From Amyelois transitella (taxonomy: Eukaryota; Arthropoda; Insecta; Lepidoptera; Pyralidae), in contig NC_083511.1 in the NCBI RefSeq assembly GCF_032362555.1, positions 9,114,001 through 9,178,000 on the forward strand: 64,000 nucleotides of DNA. The letters are read 5' to 3'. The notes beneath the pieces were generated by a model. That model was not told the origin of the DNA. It searched no databases and saw only the letters and a list, made by a program, of their open reading frames with translations. Below are positions 20,290-34,319 of this stretch, piece after piece. Every line of letters starts with the position of its first letter. Positions within the stretch are counted from its first letter, which is position 1. Made by a program: the position numbers and the translations under genes.

Positions 20290-23100
20290 GTAGACGCCCT
20301 GCCAAGTCATTTCATTAGAAAGCAAGGAGATTACAGAAATTGTCATTTTCAGGAATCACTCTAATTAATACTTACACACTTGCTATTATTAACAAGGGTT
20401 CGTTATTATGACCCTCCCATGATAAAAAATAAACAGTACGATTACGTGTATGAGCGCAAACCTGACATGCCCAATCCAGAAAATGGGATTGACGCCAGGA
20501 GAAAGAGTATATAATGTGTAAGCACTAGTCTTGCTGTCTTTCAATATAAAAAGAATAGAATATCTCCATCTTTATCCCATAGATGTCGTAAAAGGCGACT
20601 GAATTGGTTTACCTTTTCGTTTGCATGAAACATGAGGTCCGGTTTATCTGCTACTGACTGTTCCTTGAGTGCGCTTCTTCTATGTGTGTGAGCACTTCAA
20701 TAAATGCGAATGATCTGTAATTTATATAATTTGTAACATCACCGAGATTAGCTCTCGAGTTTTATAGGGTTCCGCTCCTTAATTAAAGCTGGGCTTTTAC
20801 AGCTATGAAGTAGGGCATTTTGGCTTCACTATTTACAGTGAAAACGGCGAGTGCCGAAGTGTGAAGCCGATCCTTTGATATTTTTTTGTTTCTAATTTCA
20901 CTTCGCTATACCTTATTCACCTAAATTCTTAACACAAAATATTTTTAGCCTTATTGATGTTTTGCACTATGTTAGTTAAGCCTTCACTTGTTACTTCTAG
21001 TATAAGACGTCCGAAATACCTTTTACCTATTTATGTTATTTTACACGTAACGAAGTACGTATTCGTATAGTATAACTATGTTTAAGAAGATATTTATTTC
21101 CAGGGAGACTACGGACAATAAGGTGCATTCCGTAGGAAAGAGACAACAGAACGTAGTACCTATATCTATCGTAAATATCACTACTTAAAATCAGTTAGAC
21201 CTATGTTACAGTAAGTGCGGTTCACAAGTCAAAGTTTTCATATCAGATATCGACTGTTCTCCAATTTGTTCATAGTAAGAATATTCATTTGCAAGTCATT
21301 GTTGGCTTACAAGTATAATACAAGCAGAGGCAGAGTTGATAAAAGCAATCGTGAATTTGCCCTGTGATCTAAGCCTTCTATATGACTTCACACGTCATAT
21401 TAGGCTATCGTGTCAAGTACGCGTCTACGTTTGTCGGCATTGTCGTAAAAAATGATGTTACCCAATGACCTTTTCAAGTTCGATTACCTAAATGTTGACA
21501 TGGTCCGTGCAAGGTCACGCGTTATCGTGGTAACGAGATAGCCATGCGATGTTCTTATCTGCTTTATTTTACGTGAGATGCCTGTTGCTTTACGGTTTTT
21601 TAATGAAAAGAAAGGTTTGACTTAATTATTTTGATGGTGTTTGTCCCGGTTGCGTCATACTGGAGAGGATCCTTGTTTCCACCTGTGCCCAATGTCCAAA
21701 ACCATAGATTTTTATACTTCCGTCTGCCCTCCGTCTAGGTGTATTGAATGAATTTAACTCAAATTGATTGCACATTCAATTGCTTGAGATGCAGATTTCC
21801 TCATGAACAACCAAAATTAAAAATTACCATCAGAAGTACCTATTAGACATGGAACATTACATTAAAAATTATCGATATATACTTGATCATTGGTAAGAAA
21901 CAAATGTATTAAAAAAATAATGTTACGCAAAGGTCAAGCCTTCGAGTTCGGAATTGTTTTTCCATCAGATATTTATTTATATTTCAATGACTATGAACAA
22001 GAAGGGTGTGTCTAGAATAGTGTAAAGACCCCTGATAAAAATTGGGTTCATGTAGCTAAGAACGTGATGTAAGTTACACGTCACATATGGTCGGTGCTTA
22101 GATATTTGCCCTCAATCACCTGACTCCATTAACTAGTTTTTTACAACACGATAACCATCAGTTATTATAATTTACACGCACAAAGACGCGTGGACATAGT
22201 GCGTCGGACGACTGAAAGGTGTGTGTTAGTCACTGATATGATAATTTACATACGTAGGTACCAACTTGTCAAACCCCTAAAGAGCACCCAGGCTTGACAC
22301 ACCTATACCAAGGCCTTGTAATGACCAGGCTGAGTAAATTTAGTTTTTTTATTACCTTCCTAAAATTTAGATTTTTATCCTCGAAAACTCAAGTGTAACA
22401 ATCAGCCTGCTTTATGTCTACATTGAAAGTAAAATTCCATAGCTAAATGGCATGATTAGAAAATATTTCAAATAAGTAAAATACTTAAAAAATAGGAAAT
22501 ATAGATTTCCTAATCTTTTTCCTATACCCAATTAAGATTTACATATAAACATTATGTAGATATGTAATTTTTTTAATGAAAAAGATAATTTTTAAACTCA
22601 AATATATAAATTTTTAGAACGCATATATATTTCTACATATCAGTGGCACTTGTTGTATGCTTGCTTACACAATAGTTTTGAATGTGTGTGTTCGTCTCAA
22701 GGTTTAGCTTCGCTGCTCTTGGTTGAAGAAAATGTTATAATGTCATACTTATACCAACAGCGCCATATGAGAAAAACCTTGGCAATTTTTCTAAATACGT
22801 TTGTTCTGCCACATTGTTTAGGCAACATTTCCGCGCATTCCTTTGATCACTTTGGCTTCTGAAATTTTTAAATACCTCGTCGAAAACTATAGTAATAATA
22901 AGTAATAAAAATTGAGCAACGTCGTCAGTTGTTATACATGTGTAATGTTGTTTATTGATGATGTTTATATTCCAAAAAATAGTTAAGTAATTGAAACTAT
23001 ATTTTCATTTAGATAATTAGATCAGACGGAATAACCTAACCTTTCCATGTATCTATACTGGCCAAATATCAAAATTTGCATACATACATACATATAATCA
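20290..23100. other. No gene seen
   Basis: Intergenic with relics of families A (20556-20600) and B (20615-20680; 21640-21705). 20830-20875 can form an imperfect hairpin (GGCTTCAC/GTGAAGCC). Confidence 0.5.
21640..21705 (+). repeat. SINE-like family B, head fragment
   Basis: GTCCCGGTTGCGTCATACTG and GAGAGGATCC match family B. Confidence 0.5.
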
Positions 23101-23205
23101 CATACATACATTTTTTTCTATTGGTGCCGTGAACCACAAGGCACTCAAATTTCACTCCCGTGTAGGTATATATTGTATTTTAAATGATATAGAAAACTTC
23201 AAACT

Positions 23206-23262
23206 TTCGCCTACCCCTCCGGGAAAAAGGCAAAGGATTTTATGTATGTACCTATGTATGTA
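23206..23262 (+). repeat. SINE-like family B, tail
   Basis: TCGCCTACCCCTCCGGGAAA and a (TATG)n run. Just upstream (23113-23144) is an inverted family A head. Confidence 0.7.
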
Positions 23263-24301
23263 TAGTAAACTTTGGTAATTCATAAATTAATTGTATAACC
23301 AAACGTTTTAGATGGATGCATTCGAAAACTTGGTCGGATATAGTGGTTATCAAAGTCATCCTGACTTTCGAAATTATGAAGATTACTTCTGTAGGAATCT
23401 TATCTGGCCATTTACATAACGTTGCGCCATATTATGCACATTAATTAAATCGTTGTTACCTAACTGATTGTTAATTTCGTGTGGCCATAAACAAGGATAT
23501 GTTTTAATGAAGTTGCCTTGATATGCTTGTCAATGACTCTCATCCAATTATAGCATTTGACCTTTAGAAACTTCTTAGTCCTACTCACTACAATCTGTTT
23601 GTTACAAGCGAAGACATTTTGTGTCATGCTTTGTCTTATCATGTGCCGTGTGGTTCCCGAGATTAAACAAAAACTCGTTACGAATACAAAAGTCTGTACT
23701 CAAGGCCCGCGACCCGTACGCAGAGAAATTAGGATACAGTGTCGCTAGAATTGAAAAAAAAACGTAGCCTTTGGAAGGCGGAACCTTATTTATATTTGAT
23801 CATAGTTATATATAGTCAAAAAATTTTTGTAAATTACTTAACTTTTCGAAAACTACACTGTTTATTTGCGTCAATATTTTTACAAATTATTTATAAATTA
23901 GTTTTAGACTCATTATAAGTGAATTATTGTATTCTTTATGAGTCAATAAATATCTATAAACCGATAGTGAACGCTGCACTAGATGTATGTGCCAATAAAC
24001 TGAATTGCCTATAACAACATTTCGATTCCACAGAGTTAGTAAGCAGTGTAGACAGATATGACGACTTTCTCGTCACTTCATTCACCGACTGTAGGGTGGC
24101 GCAAATGACGTCAATGCCACTCGGTGTTGTATTTTTGCAATAATAAACGTCACGCAAGTGCAATACAGAAATAAATAATGAAATCTGTTCTCTCTTTCTC
24201 GTCATGGCGCATTCCGGTTTTTACCAGTAGTTCAAATTGACGCCTTTGATAAAAATGCTGCAGTGCAGTTTGTTCTGCCGCTTTTTCTGCACTTGCCCTT
24301 A

Positions 24302-24470
24302 GGTAAACTTGGGATTCTTTTTTAGGCGACAGGCTAGCAACCTGTCACTAATTGAATCTCAATTCTATCATTAAGCCAAATAGCTGAACGTGGCCTTTAA
24401 GTCTTTTCAAGACTGTTGGCTCTGTCTACCCCGTAAGTGATAGACGTGATGATATGTATGTATGTATGTT
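24302..24470 (+). repeat. SINE-like family A, 3' two thirds
   Basis: Contains CTTGGGATTCTTTTTTAGGC, ATTCTATCATTAAGCCAAAT and a (TATG)n end. Confidence 0.9.
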
Positions 24471-24629
24471 GATTATTATACATACGAACAAATTTTAACA
24501 AGGCGTATAAACTTTGAATCCTTAAAAATAGTAAGTAGGTACTTAGGTGCTTAACTTCTAAACTTTCGCGTTGTAATACTTAATGTAAACAATAATTAAT
24601 GTATGCAAACATGACTGTCATCCTGTAAT

Positions 24630-24695
24630 TAAGGTCCGCCTATTGTACTTTAAAAATTGTAATTGTTACAATAAAGAATAAATAAATAAATAGGG
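24630..24695 (+). repeat. LINE-type 3' tail fragment
   Basis: TGTTACAATAAAGAATAAAT followed by (AAAT)n resembles the 3' end of the LINE at 12.4 kb in the opposite orientation. Short 5'-truncated copy. Confidence 0.4.
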
Positions 24696-25099
24696 TCAGT
24701 GTAACCTGGTCGATAGGCCAGGAAAAAACGATATGTTCACATTGATTCCCGTTTACATACATTAATAATCATATAGTTCTTAGTATTGCGATTAACACTG
24801 GAAATTGTAAGTTTGTAACTGACCACTCATCTTAATAAAATGTTGGCAAATTTAAATAAAAATTACACCTGCTATTTTATCTCGCCCGTAGGTAGGTATT
24901 AAAATATAAACGTATTTCCCTATTGCTCTGTGTTATCAGCAGTTCGATACACAAAAAAACTACGTTAACTAATCGTACATATACGAGTGACTATCACATG
25001 ATAACAGCTGATCAAATCTAAGCGTGGTATGAAAGTATTATCGTGGTGTGTGCTACTGGTCTGGTACCTCTCACGATTTCTACTGAATGATATTAATAA

Positions 25100-25263
25100 T
25101 TTAAATGGACAAGACCGTGATCAAATCGGGGGCTGTCTGGCAAAAGGCAAGAGTACCCGAAGTTAGGAATGTGGATGAAAGAAGTACTTATGTAGAGATC
25201 CTGGCCAGTGAAAAGATGTAATTAATCTGCCTACCTTTGGGTAAGAGGCGTGATTTTATGTAC
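25100..25263 (+). repeat. SINE-like family B, 3' half
   Basis: AGATCCTGGCCAGTG, CTGCCTACCTTTGGGTAAGA and GGCGTGATTTTATGTA. Confidence 0.6.
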
Positions 25264-25493
25264 CTTATTATTTTATCCTTAAACCATTAAATTTCCGTCT
25301 GAATTTTCAATAAAATAATACCACTCTATACTCGTGAATTTGTCTATCCTGTTTTATACACGTCACCGTGGTATCTAATTTGATATTATCTATCTTAATA
25401 GATAAGATTTAGCTTTATAAACTTAGATACACGATCCAAAACACGAATTTTATGTTATATCACTAAAAGTCGTGTTTTCAATATTGGTTATAT

Positions 25494-25563
<70 letters not shown>
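25494..25563. repeat. TA microsatellite
   Basis: About 70 bp of nearly uninterrupted TA dinucleotide, broken once by TATG near 25546. Likely length-polymorphic. Confidence 0.95.
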
Positions 25564-26084
25564 CCTCAAAACCACACCGTAGTTTTTGAGTTTGTTGGTT
25601 TGATATATAAAAAAAAACATTTTGACTCTTTCAAAATTTCAGATAAGGATTGGCCCAATATGACAAACAATATTAGAAGATACTTTCAAAAGACCGGTTA
25701 GAGCAAATGTAAAGCTGAATTCTAATATTAAATTGATAACTCCAAGTTAAGAGGTAAATAAACGATTGTTTACGTGATTGACCGCAAATATCTTATTGTG
25801 TTGACCCAGGATTAACCGCATATTTATCGCTAATGCTATTTTTATGTCACTTACAGAGCATGACAAGCATAAATGGAAAATGTTTTGTAATGTTGCCACT
25901 ATCAATCTACCATCACGTCGCCCTACAAGTCCGTTTTCAAATTTTAATACGATAATAGTAGATGGTTATATTGATTATGCTAGTGATAACATTATTTTTA
26001 ATAATAAATAAGTTTTCCTACTGGTGTTAGTAGCGCTTTCATCTTCATCTCTTTGGAAAGGTACCTGGAGGGAGCTATGATCAT

Positions 26085-26325
26085 CAAAACTATGATCCGG
26101 GATTGGGTAAGTCAGGTTTTCACATGTGACTCTCGTCTGACGTCAGAACCTTTGCCGAGGAACCTAATCCACATTGACTCATGGTTAACGTTGCCTCATC
26201 GTTTAATAAATCTGTCAGTCATTATAGTCAAAAGTTATCTTGACTTCAGCCAAATCGAACGTATCGTAACATTAGTCCGTCTGATCCAGAGTTGTGGTTT
26301 CAAACACAGTGCCGTTTGAAGGCGA
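26085..26325 (+). repeat. SINE-like family B, 5' half
   Basis: ATCCGGGATTGGGTAAGTCA and TTTTCACATGTGACTCTCGT. The ORF at 26053-26319 lies over it and is repeat-derived. Confidence 0.55.
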
Positions 26326-26329
26326 ATCC

Positions 26330-29160
26330 CTGTTTACCATTGTAATGAAACAATAACAGCGAGCAATAATACCACTTAAAAGAAATGGGAGATAATGTTC
26401 GAATTAGACTGGAGTCTCTCCAGCTTTAGTCCATCGTCTCGTAAGTTTAGGATGAATAAACTTTTTTTATGCAATGGCTAAATTTGAGACTATAATAACG
26501 TCCATTGGAGACCCAGATGATGGATGAGATGATTTCTATTAACAACAAAGAAAGTAAAAAGCCAGAATTTACAGAGAACCCGAGGGCTAATGTTTACGGC
26601 TAAAATACAACCACACAAAAATTTTACCTTACCGTATTACACCAAAGCCACCGCACTAAATATTTTGGTGTATGGTGTGGATAATCGACATAAATAAACT
26701 ATAAATTAATTACAGGAATATTACACGACGACATGATCATATAAATAAACATGAACTGACGTCATAACGCCCGATATAACAATACGTACTATTTATCTAA
26801 CAGTCCCTCGATAATAGTCGTGGTAGATGATGCAAAATGTGTGAGAATGTGGCTCTGATCCAAAACAATAAAAAAGATATTCGCCATTGTTCTGGCGTAA
26901 GTTTAAGTCAATATTCAAGAAATGTACCTGTACTTAGGGCTATACTCTGATACTAATACGGTGATACAAATATACAATTGAGAAACTACCTATAACTAGT
27001 AACTGAAATTTAAATGTGAATTGAGAATTAATGAAACGACTTATGCTCATTTTGGCATATGTTTATACACCTTACCTTTCCCTACTAATTACAATAAATT
27101 GCTTTATTTCACTTTGATCACCTGGGTGATCAAATTCCACATGATTGTGTACTGAAATCACAATTCCTTCTTTTTAAAAAAAATATAGCAGTTTTTTTTT
27201 GTGTAATCACGAACCTATATATGCATTTGAACAATTAAAATAAAGCCTAATGTATTTTTTTATTGTAAGAAAATAAATTCACAGCTTGTTGTAATACAAT
27301 CTACTGTTTGGAATGTATTAAAGAAAACCCGAAATTTCAAGCGTATTTTCCCTGTATTTTAATATCAGGAGTGAGTTACTTCAAAGGGCTTGTTGGTTAC
27401 TCGTGTCGTTCAAACGACCTCGCATATGGCTCAATCTTGAAATAAGGAAGTAGTGCAGACATCTCGGCATTGTTCCAGAGATCAGGAATTATTTACGAGC
27501 GCACAGCCGGCGGAATCGAATCTTCTGCCTACGTCCCAACAAATTGTATAACGACAATGACCTCGATTGATAACTTTTTTGGTTATTTTAATGCGAGTAA
27601 GCTTTTTTTTAAGAAATATTGGTTGTTTGTTTTTCAAAGGGCGCCAATGTGCACGATATACGCGTAGGTACTTCGAAAATTACAATAATTAACTTTGATA
27701 ATTCACCACAAATGTGTTTTTAACAATGTCAAGCTGAATCATAGCTAAAAACTATAAAGAGGTAATGCCAGAAACTGTTGAGATTATATTACACGCAGGA
27801 CCATAATTGAACAAATAATATATTGGTGTTTATTTTTCAACTAAGCTAGATATCTTTATTATTAATTAATAAGTTAATCCATCAAAGCGAAAATATTCGC
27901 TGTGCAAATTTGTTTTTGTCTGATAACAACACCTAAAACCTAAACCGGCTTTCCGCCATGATTTTATTATGTCATAGTTTGAAAACAAACTTTTCAAATA
28001 AATATCCTCTTGCGCAACTTTGCTCCGATATCCCTATAATATAAAAACACTGGTTTTGTCCTTGTGTTGTCCACAGCCCAAGAGCAATGTCATCCCGGAA
28101 TAGATGATAGAAGATCGTTGAGAAAAAACCGTTGAAATGCTGCCAACTCGCGTACAGCGACAGACCGACAGACGGACAGAAATACAACAACAATGTCGTT
28201 ACAGCGTTCTTAAAACGGATAATAAGTAAAAAATGCTAATGTACTAATGTAATATTCATTTTGGCAGCGGAATACTATTTGTATGATGTCTTGCTCTTGT
28301 TGATGTTAAAGTGATGTAAATCTGTAGCTTGCGTCGGAAAATGAACCATGAATTTGGCGTTAGCATCTTATTAAGCAACTACGTACATACTTTTATGTGA
28401 GATATACCTACGTAATACGTATAGTAAAAACGAGGGCGAAATCCAAATTCCAAATGAAGTAATTATAAAACTAATGATCTAAGTATAAAACAATAATTGC
28501 AATACAGGTACAGTTAAAATAAGTAAATAATAAGAACAATGCGTATTACACACAGGTAATTCAATTTTACAGATCTCTGGTACCTAACAAAGAATTGGCT
28601 GAGCATCAAAATATAGTGACTGAGTGTAGATTTTACGTTATCTCTACTCCGCATATCTTAAGCACATATTTAACGTTAACATCACAAAGAAAATTTGGCT
28701 GCTACTTTGCAAACATGAAGAAGAAATTTCTTGTTAACGTAACTAGATAACAAGAACTGCTGTCAAAACGTTACACCAGGGTCTTAAGATTGAAATTATG
28801 TTCAATATTGCCAGTAAGATTGTTCTCAATCATTGCAAAACAAATTTTCAGTGATGTTGAACCATCGAATAAAAAGTTTTCACTGTGATGAACACTGTAA
28901 CAACATACTTAATTTAGAAAACTATATAGAAATCGTCATATACCTACTACATAAATAGTGAAAGTAGTCGTGTTCGTGCATTAATAAAAATTGACGTTAT
29001 AATAATGATGAAACAGTGAACATTTTATAAAATGTTATACACAAATCTAAGCAAATGAAATAAAGGCTTTTTTTTTCAAACTATATTCAAGACCACAAAA
29101 CATATACAAACTAAACATATTATAGACTGTTGTAATCTTCATGTTCTTAATTCTGTGGAT
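26330..29160. other. No feature seen
   Basis: AT-rich intergenic DNA. ORFs at 27470 and 27972 show no domain, splice context or composition of coding DNA. Confidence 0.5.
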
Positions 29161-29164
29161 GAAA

Positions 29165-29273
29165 CCAAATAAGTAAACAGAGATCATGGCAAGTGGAAAG
29201 ATGTCTTTGCCTACCTCTCCGGGAAAAAGGCGTGATTTTATGTATGTATGTTACATACATAAAATCACGCCTT
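29165..29273. repeat. Family B tail with an inverted partner (22-bp hairpin)
   Basis: A plus-strand family B 3' end (TGGCAAGTGGAAAG...CTCTCCGGGAAAAAGG) is followed at once by its own tail inverted. 29227-29248 and 29252-29273 are exact reverse complements with a 3-nt loop. Suggests tail-to-tail insertion or a foldback event. Confidence 0.8.
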
Positions 29274-29978
29274 CATTCTTCATGAACTTACAATTTACTT
29301 GCGAAACAAATATTGCCTTGAAAGGAATTATGAATTATTATTATATTAAAGGGAACCAAATAGGAAAAATAAGATGAAATGATAATCTCACTAAGCCTAA
29401 CTCGATTTCTAATGCTTTATAACAAATTGACGGCGATATTGTAATAAAAACATTAGCGTTTTGTGGCCTCGTAACTTGCCCTTAGAAAAGAAACATAGGT
29501 ACCGTTGCTTATCAAGACCGATAAGATACCAATAGCCTTAGACAAGGAGTTGCAGATTATATTTCAGAGTTCAGCTTCTTATCTTGACAAATTTTTAAGT
29601 ACGTTCAACTTGGGAGTTGAAACGCTTAAAATTAACATAAATTTTGGCTATATTACAAAAATGTGCACCATTTTCTCAAACCCTCCCTTCAAAGGAAAGT
29701 TTAATATTACACGGTTCTAATTTTAGCTCAGTTTATTTGTAGGGAAAATATCCCCACCCACTCCTGTTTATTTTTATACTTCGTAGGTACATTATTATGT
29801 ATAAAAGTACCTTACGTACCAAGAGTATACTTATAAAAAATAAAACGATTTTTTATGACTCTAGTGCATATAAATACTGTACAAACCATTATATATACAT
29901 ACATACATACATTATATAATATACTGTACGATACTAGTCAAAATGCTGCGTTATATACTAAAATCGATATTATTATTT

Positions 29979-30017
29979 TGAATTTAATTATTGAAATGGT
30001 TTCAATAATTAAATTCA
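29979..30017. repeat. Perfect 18-bp hairpin
   Basis: Arms 29979-29996 (TGAATTTAATTATTGAAA) and 30000-30017 pair exactly, with a 3-nt loop. Confidence 0.75.
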
Positions 30018-30074
30018 TTTTTCATTCATTGGTGATTTTAGCTATGATATTAAAGACATTCTTCCCTGAAACAT

Positions 30075-30124
30075 ATGTAGTCTCTGCCTGCCTGTCCGGG
30101 AAAAAAGCGTGATCTTATGTATGT
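30075..30124 (+). repeat. SINE-like family B, tail
   Basis: CTCTGCCTGCCTGTCCGGGA and GCGTGATCTTATGTATG. Confidence 0.6.
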
Positions 30125-30129
30125 AGAAT

Positions 30130-32830
30130 TAACGTAATGTAAATACATCGTGTACGTGCGTACATCCTTTTGATATACGTAACCAACATTTTTCTGTATA
30201 AAACCTTAATTCCCTGTCCACACATCTCAAGATAAAAGTTCTGACAGGCATTGTTGATATAATTATGGAGAGATGGTGAAGAAAAGGTACATTTTGGTAC
30301 ATCTCTGAGTAGATAAAAAGTTTGTTTAGGATGATTATCACGTTTTAAGGGTAAGTATAGTATTTTCTAAATAATTTTATGAAGTTTGATATAATGTACC
30401 TCACACTGTCATTATAGGTAGGTACATTGGAGTCACAATTTGACACCCAACGAAGACTACGGTAGAAGGTAGAAAGTGCGGAACCCTTAAAATCAATAAA
30501 TTCCTAACAGAACTGAACAGAACTGTTATAGTAACAGGACAGTCGGAAAAATTGAAATTATTACATACTGGTTAAATAATTACATCTGATAAATTGTAAC
30601 ACAAAACTATTTCTAAGTCAGCTTCAAAACTACGTAGAATTGAGAACACAAAAGGAAAATGTAAAATTTCACCGCCGTCTCAATTTGTATGATCTAAAAT
30701 GAGACTTTTTTTTATATTTCAAACTTGCCATCATTGAAGACAATTGAAACTAGATCACTCTGAAACAAAACCTTGAAATTTATTACCACGTTACATGTGG
30801 AAATTAGCACGTGTGACGATGACGTAGCAAAAATAGTCGAATGCGAAATAAGCAGATGGTGCACTAACGTCTTGGAGTTAACTCGCAAAAAACCTACATT
30901 CAATTGAAAGTTAGATTGTAAGTTACCCTATATCCTCGGTGGACGAGACGGGATCAAAAAAATATTAACTTTCGCGTCTTTTATACCCGCTGTGACAACT
31001 CTGATCATAAGGTAGAAAATTTACGATCTATAAAGGGAGTTGCAAAGAAATAATTTATATCATCGACAAACACACAATTTAAAGTTTGAATACACAGTGC
31101 CAGTTCCAACCTGTTATCTGTTAACTACATTTAAAGTTTTAATTACAAGCAGACCTTAATTCATTACTAGCCAGCCACACATGCGAGTGCTGTACTACGT
31201 AACAAGCGCTTTCTCACACTTCCAAGGTTGCGACGGCAGTTGCGAGAGCGAACAGACCATTATCGGTAACACACCCACTGACACACGGTCACTCCAATAC
31301 TAGTTTGACAAAAGTAAACTTGATTAATACAATATCCATGCTATCAATTATAAAACTAACGTACCTAGAGAATACACGATCATTACCTTAATTGACAGCG
31401 TGTACAAGATAATAACACATTATACCACGGCAGCATCTGTTCGCAAGTGGAAAATTAATCGTTTCTGACGATACTGGCACGTAACTCTAAACTCCACAGC
31501 TCGAGCTCAGCGGCCATTGTGTATTGATAATGAACCTTTGGTCTCGGCTGGGGTTCGCGTGTCGGATCACAACATTAGAACTAACCGTAGCATGAAAATA
31601 CAAACGCATTTCAATTCTAAAGTTGGTCACGTAAAGTTTTCTATTAGACATATATCTGAAAACCGGTTGAAGATTTGCGAAAATAACTTATTCCAATAGA
31701 AATGTGAGTTACATACGAGTACGATTGGAACTAAAGATAATCTGGAAAGTGAAGTTTATACAACAACATCGTACAAAACTTGCAGTCGAAGTACGACTGC
31801 AAGGTTTTTGCAATGCTAACAAATAACCAATGACTCAAAATGTAATTCAGGTACTTGTTTGCGTGAATCAGTCTGGAGTTGCCACCTACATTCAAGATAT
31901 TTAGACATTTCATAAAAACTTTACGCAACACAAAAATAAAGATGGCCGAGAATAGATATTAGATAACGCATATTTCAAACATTTACATTACCACGGCATC
32001 AGAAGCAGGATTCAGTTAATCGTAAAATGGGAATTTTTATATTTGCTTAGACTAACTCGTGTATTGTGCCAACAGTCCAACACACTGCAGGGAGGAATAT
32101 TAATTTTGAGGCAAAAAGGTGATTGTAGGTTAATACACGTCTGACCTTCAATTGTATTATGATAAATAAAGCAACAAAACAACTACCTATGGGTGCCTGA
32201 ATAACAGATAATAACATGTTTATAAACAAAAAAAGCCACAGCCCGCCTGCATGCTTGCTCGATAAATTAAAATTCATTTTAATTCTATTAATCTCTTAGG
32301 AATATCCCCGAGGTCAACTAGTAGTCGAAACTGGCGAAAGGAATTAAATAAAGATTAAACGAATTTAAATCATGTAGGACATATCTGTACATCTACCAAC
32401 TAGTTACCGTAAAGTTAGTAGCTGATGAAATCGAAAGTTCTGTTTTTAACGTGAAATTAAACTTTAAAAAGGAGAGTTCACGTTACAACATAATGAAGAC
32501 ACAAACATATTAACATTCTTCGTATACGACCTCGTTAATTGTCATTTACTAAGTAACATCCGAGATACAGTACTCTCTAAACAGTCTTATATATTTTTTT
32601 TGTATATACAAGAGAAAACTACTTGGTTCAAATCATTACCAGAAAACCTCCCATGAATAATCGGAGCTGACTACGTACGAGTATATGGATCCATATAAAC
32701 ATCGACAAAAATAGACAATAAAAGTTTTAAAGTGAATAAAATTTCTTTCATCATTCTTTTTACTTTACAATAAAATACAATCTTCGAGTTAGGTAAGTAA
32801 CTACTCCGTCTGACAGAAAATTTACCGAAA
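30130..32830. other. No gene supported
   Basis: Intergenic. 31180-31270 is moderately CpG-rich and could be regulatory; nothing firmer is visible. Confidence 0.45.
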
Positions 32831-33026
32831 TTAGTTTAAAAAAATACAAGCGAAAGGTGGTTTGAAAATGTATTTCATTATTTCTCTGTTGGCAATGAGA
32901 ACACGGGCGTCGGGACATTTCGCTTTATTAGGAAGCCACATATTAACCCAGTCTCCCCACGTGTATCCCTCGTGCACATCGAAATGTCCGGACATGTGCA
33001 GACTATATTTTACTTCGCCAGTGAAT
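32831..33026 (-). CDS. Orphan candidate terminal exon, unidentified protein
   Basis: On the minus strand a good 3' splice site (TATTTTCATTTTCTTTAG) is followed by an open frame of about 64 codons to a TAA at 32831-32833. The peptide reads FTGEVKYSLHMSGHFDVHEG, then a Trp-rich segment (YTWGDWVNMWLP), NKAKCPDARVLIANREI, and a hydrophobic end. Codon third positions are mixed rather than AT-only, unlike nearby noncoding DNA. I do not recognise the family. No partner exon was found with confidence upstream (33.03-33.6 kb), although a TATATAAAA word lies near 33590 on the same strand. It could be the last exon of a small gene, a decayed gene or chance. Confidence 0.35.
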
Positions 33027-34319
33027 CTAAAGAAAATGAAAATATTTTTCATTTGACTGTACACGTTATTCAGTTTGGAAAATAGTCTGAGACACTGCCA
33101 AAAAACTTAATTTGGTGCAGTTTTTAAGCAATAACTATTTAAGGTAAATCAGTTTGTTAAATTGACATATGGAAAAGTTAACTGAATCAAAAAATTAAAA
33201 TAGGTACGTAAAATTAAACAATTTTATACTGTTACATCGATATTTTAATTTCATCGTAATTTTATGGAAGATCAATACATGGTGACAAATAATTACTGAA
33301 ATTAACTGACTTATTACACTTGAACTTTCAATGCTATAGGCACTCGATATAATAGATCTAGACGTGAACATTTTAATATTAATACGCACAAATACAAAAA
33401 GACGACTTTTCGCAAATACACATACTGTCACACTAATGTTTATAATATCCAAAATGGCTTTAAAATGTTCACATTAGAGCGTCCACATTGGGTTTCTGAG
33501 CAAGTTGTGAAGCTACTGGAATGAAGGTCTGCGATACCGAAGCTGATATCAAATCTCCTAAATACCGGGGACACAATCACTCTAGAGTTTTATATACAAC
33601 TAGCAACCCGCCCTAACTACACTCGATTTATAATACGCGTAAGTTTTCGGAAAGAAATTTTCTATAAAATGATTTAGCATCAAGTCTACTGCACAGTTCA
33701 ACTAAGCATGAAAACTAAACACAATATCGCGGCGATTTAGTTTTATGCTATCAAATTTAGACAATAGTAACGTAAGGTATAACGAAAATTCCTTAATTGT
33801 TTTATAGGTTTTACATGTGTACAATGTCCAACTGGTGAATGTCATTCTATAGCAAATCAAAGTAGTTTCGCTTATCATCGAAGTAAACAATGGAAAATAG
33901 ATTGCTTTTCTCATTGAAAAACGTCAGCAAAGAGAACAATGCCTCGAAAGTGAGCTGAGAAAAATTTAATTCGATACTCCACGATAACTATAAAGAAAAT
34001 GTTACAATCACAAAACTATGCACCAATTGATAATCATCACCAATTACTTACGTAAAAGAATATTTTTTACTACCTAATCTAACAATAATCTTAAGACTAA
34101 TAAAGTGTGTAATAGACACCAAGCTGTATGATAAACTAAGTCGTCGCATTTTAAAATCAACAAGGAAGGAGTGACTAGCTACTTTTTTAAACTCATTTCT
34201 GATTTTAGTCTCAATAAAATCATGCTCATGAATAATACTGTATTGAAGGCTAAAATACATTAAACAATATAGCTCAACATTAACGTGATTGACAGGTATG
34301 ATGTGCCATTTCACTCAAA

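Noticed and set aside
22650..22862. 70-codon ORF
   Set aside because: AT-rich surroundings, no splice context, no recognisable motif.
26053..26319. 88-codon ORF
   Set aside because: Its first half is family B repeat sequence.
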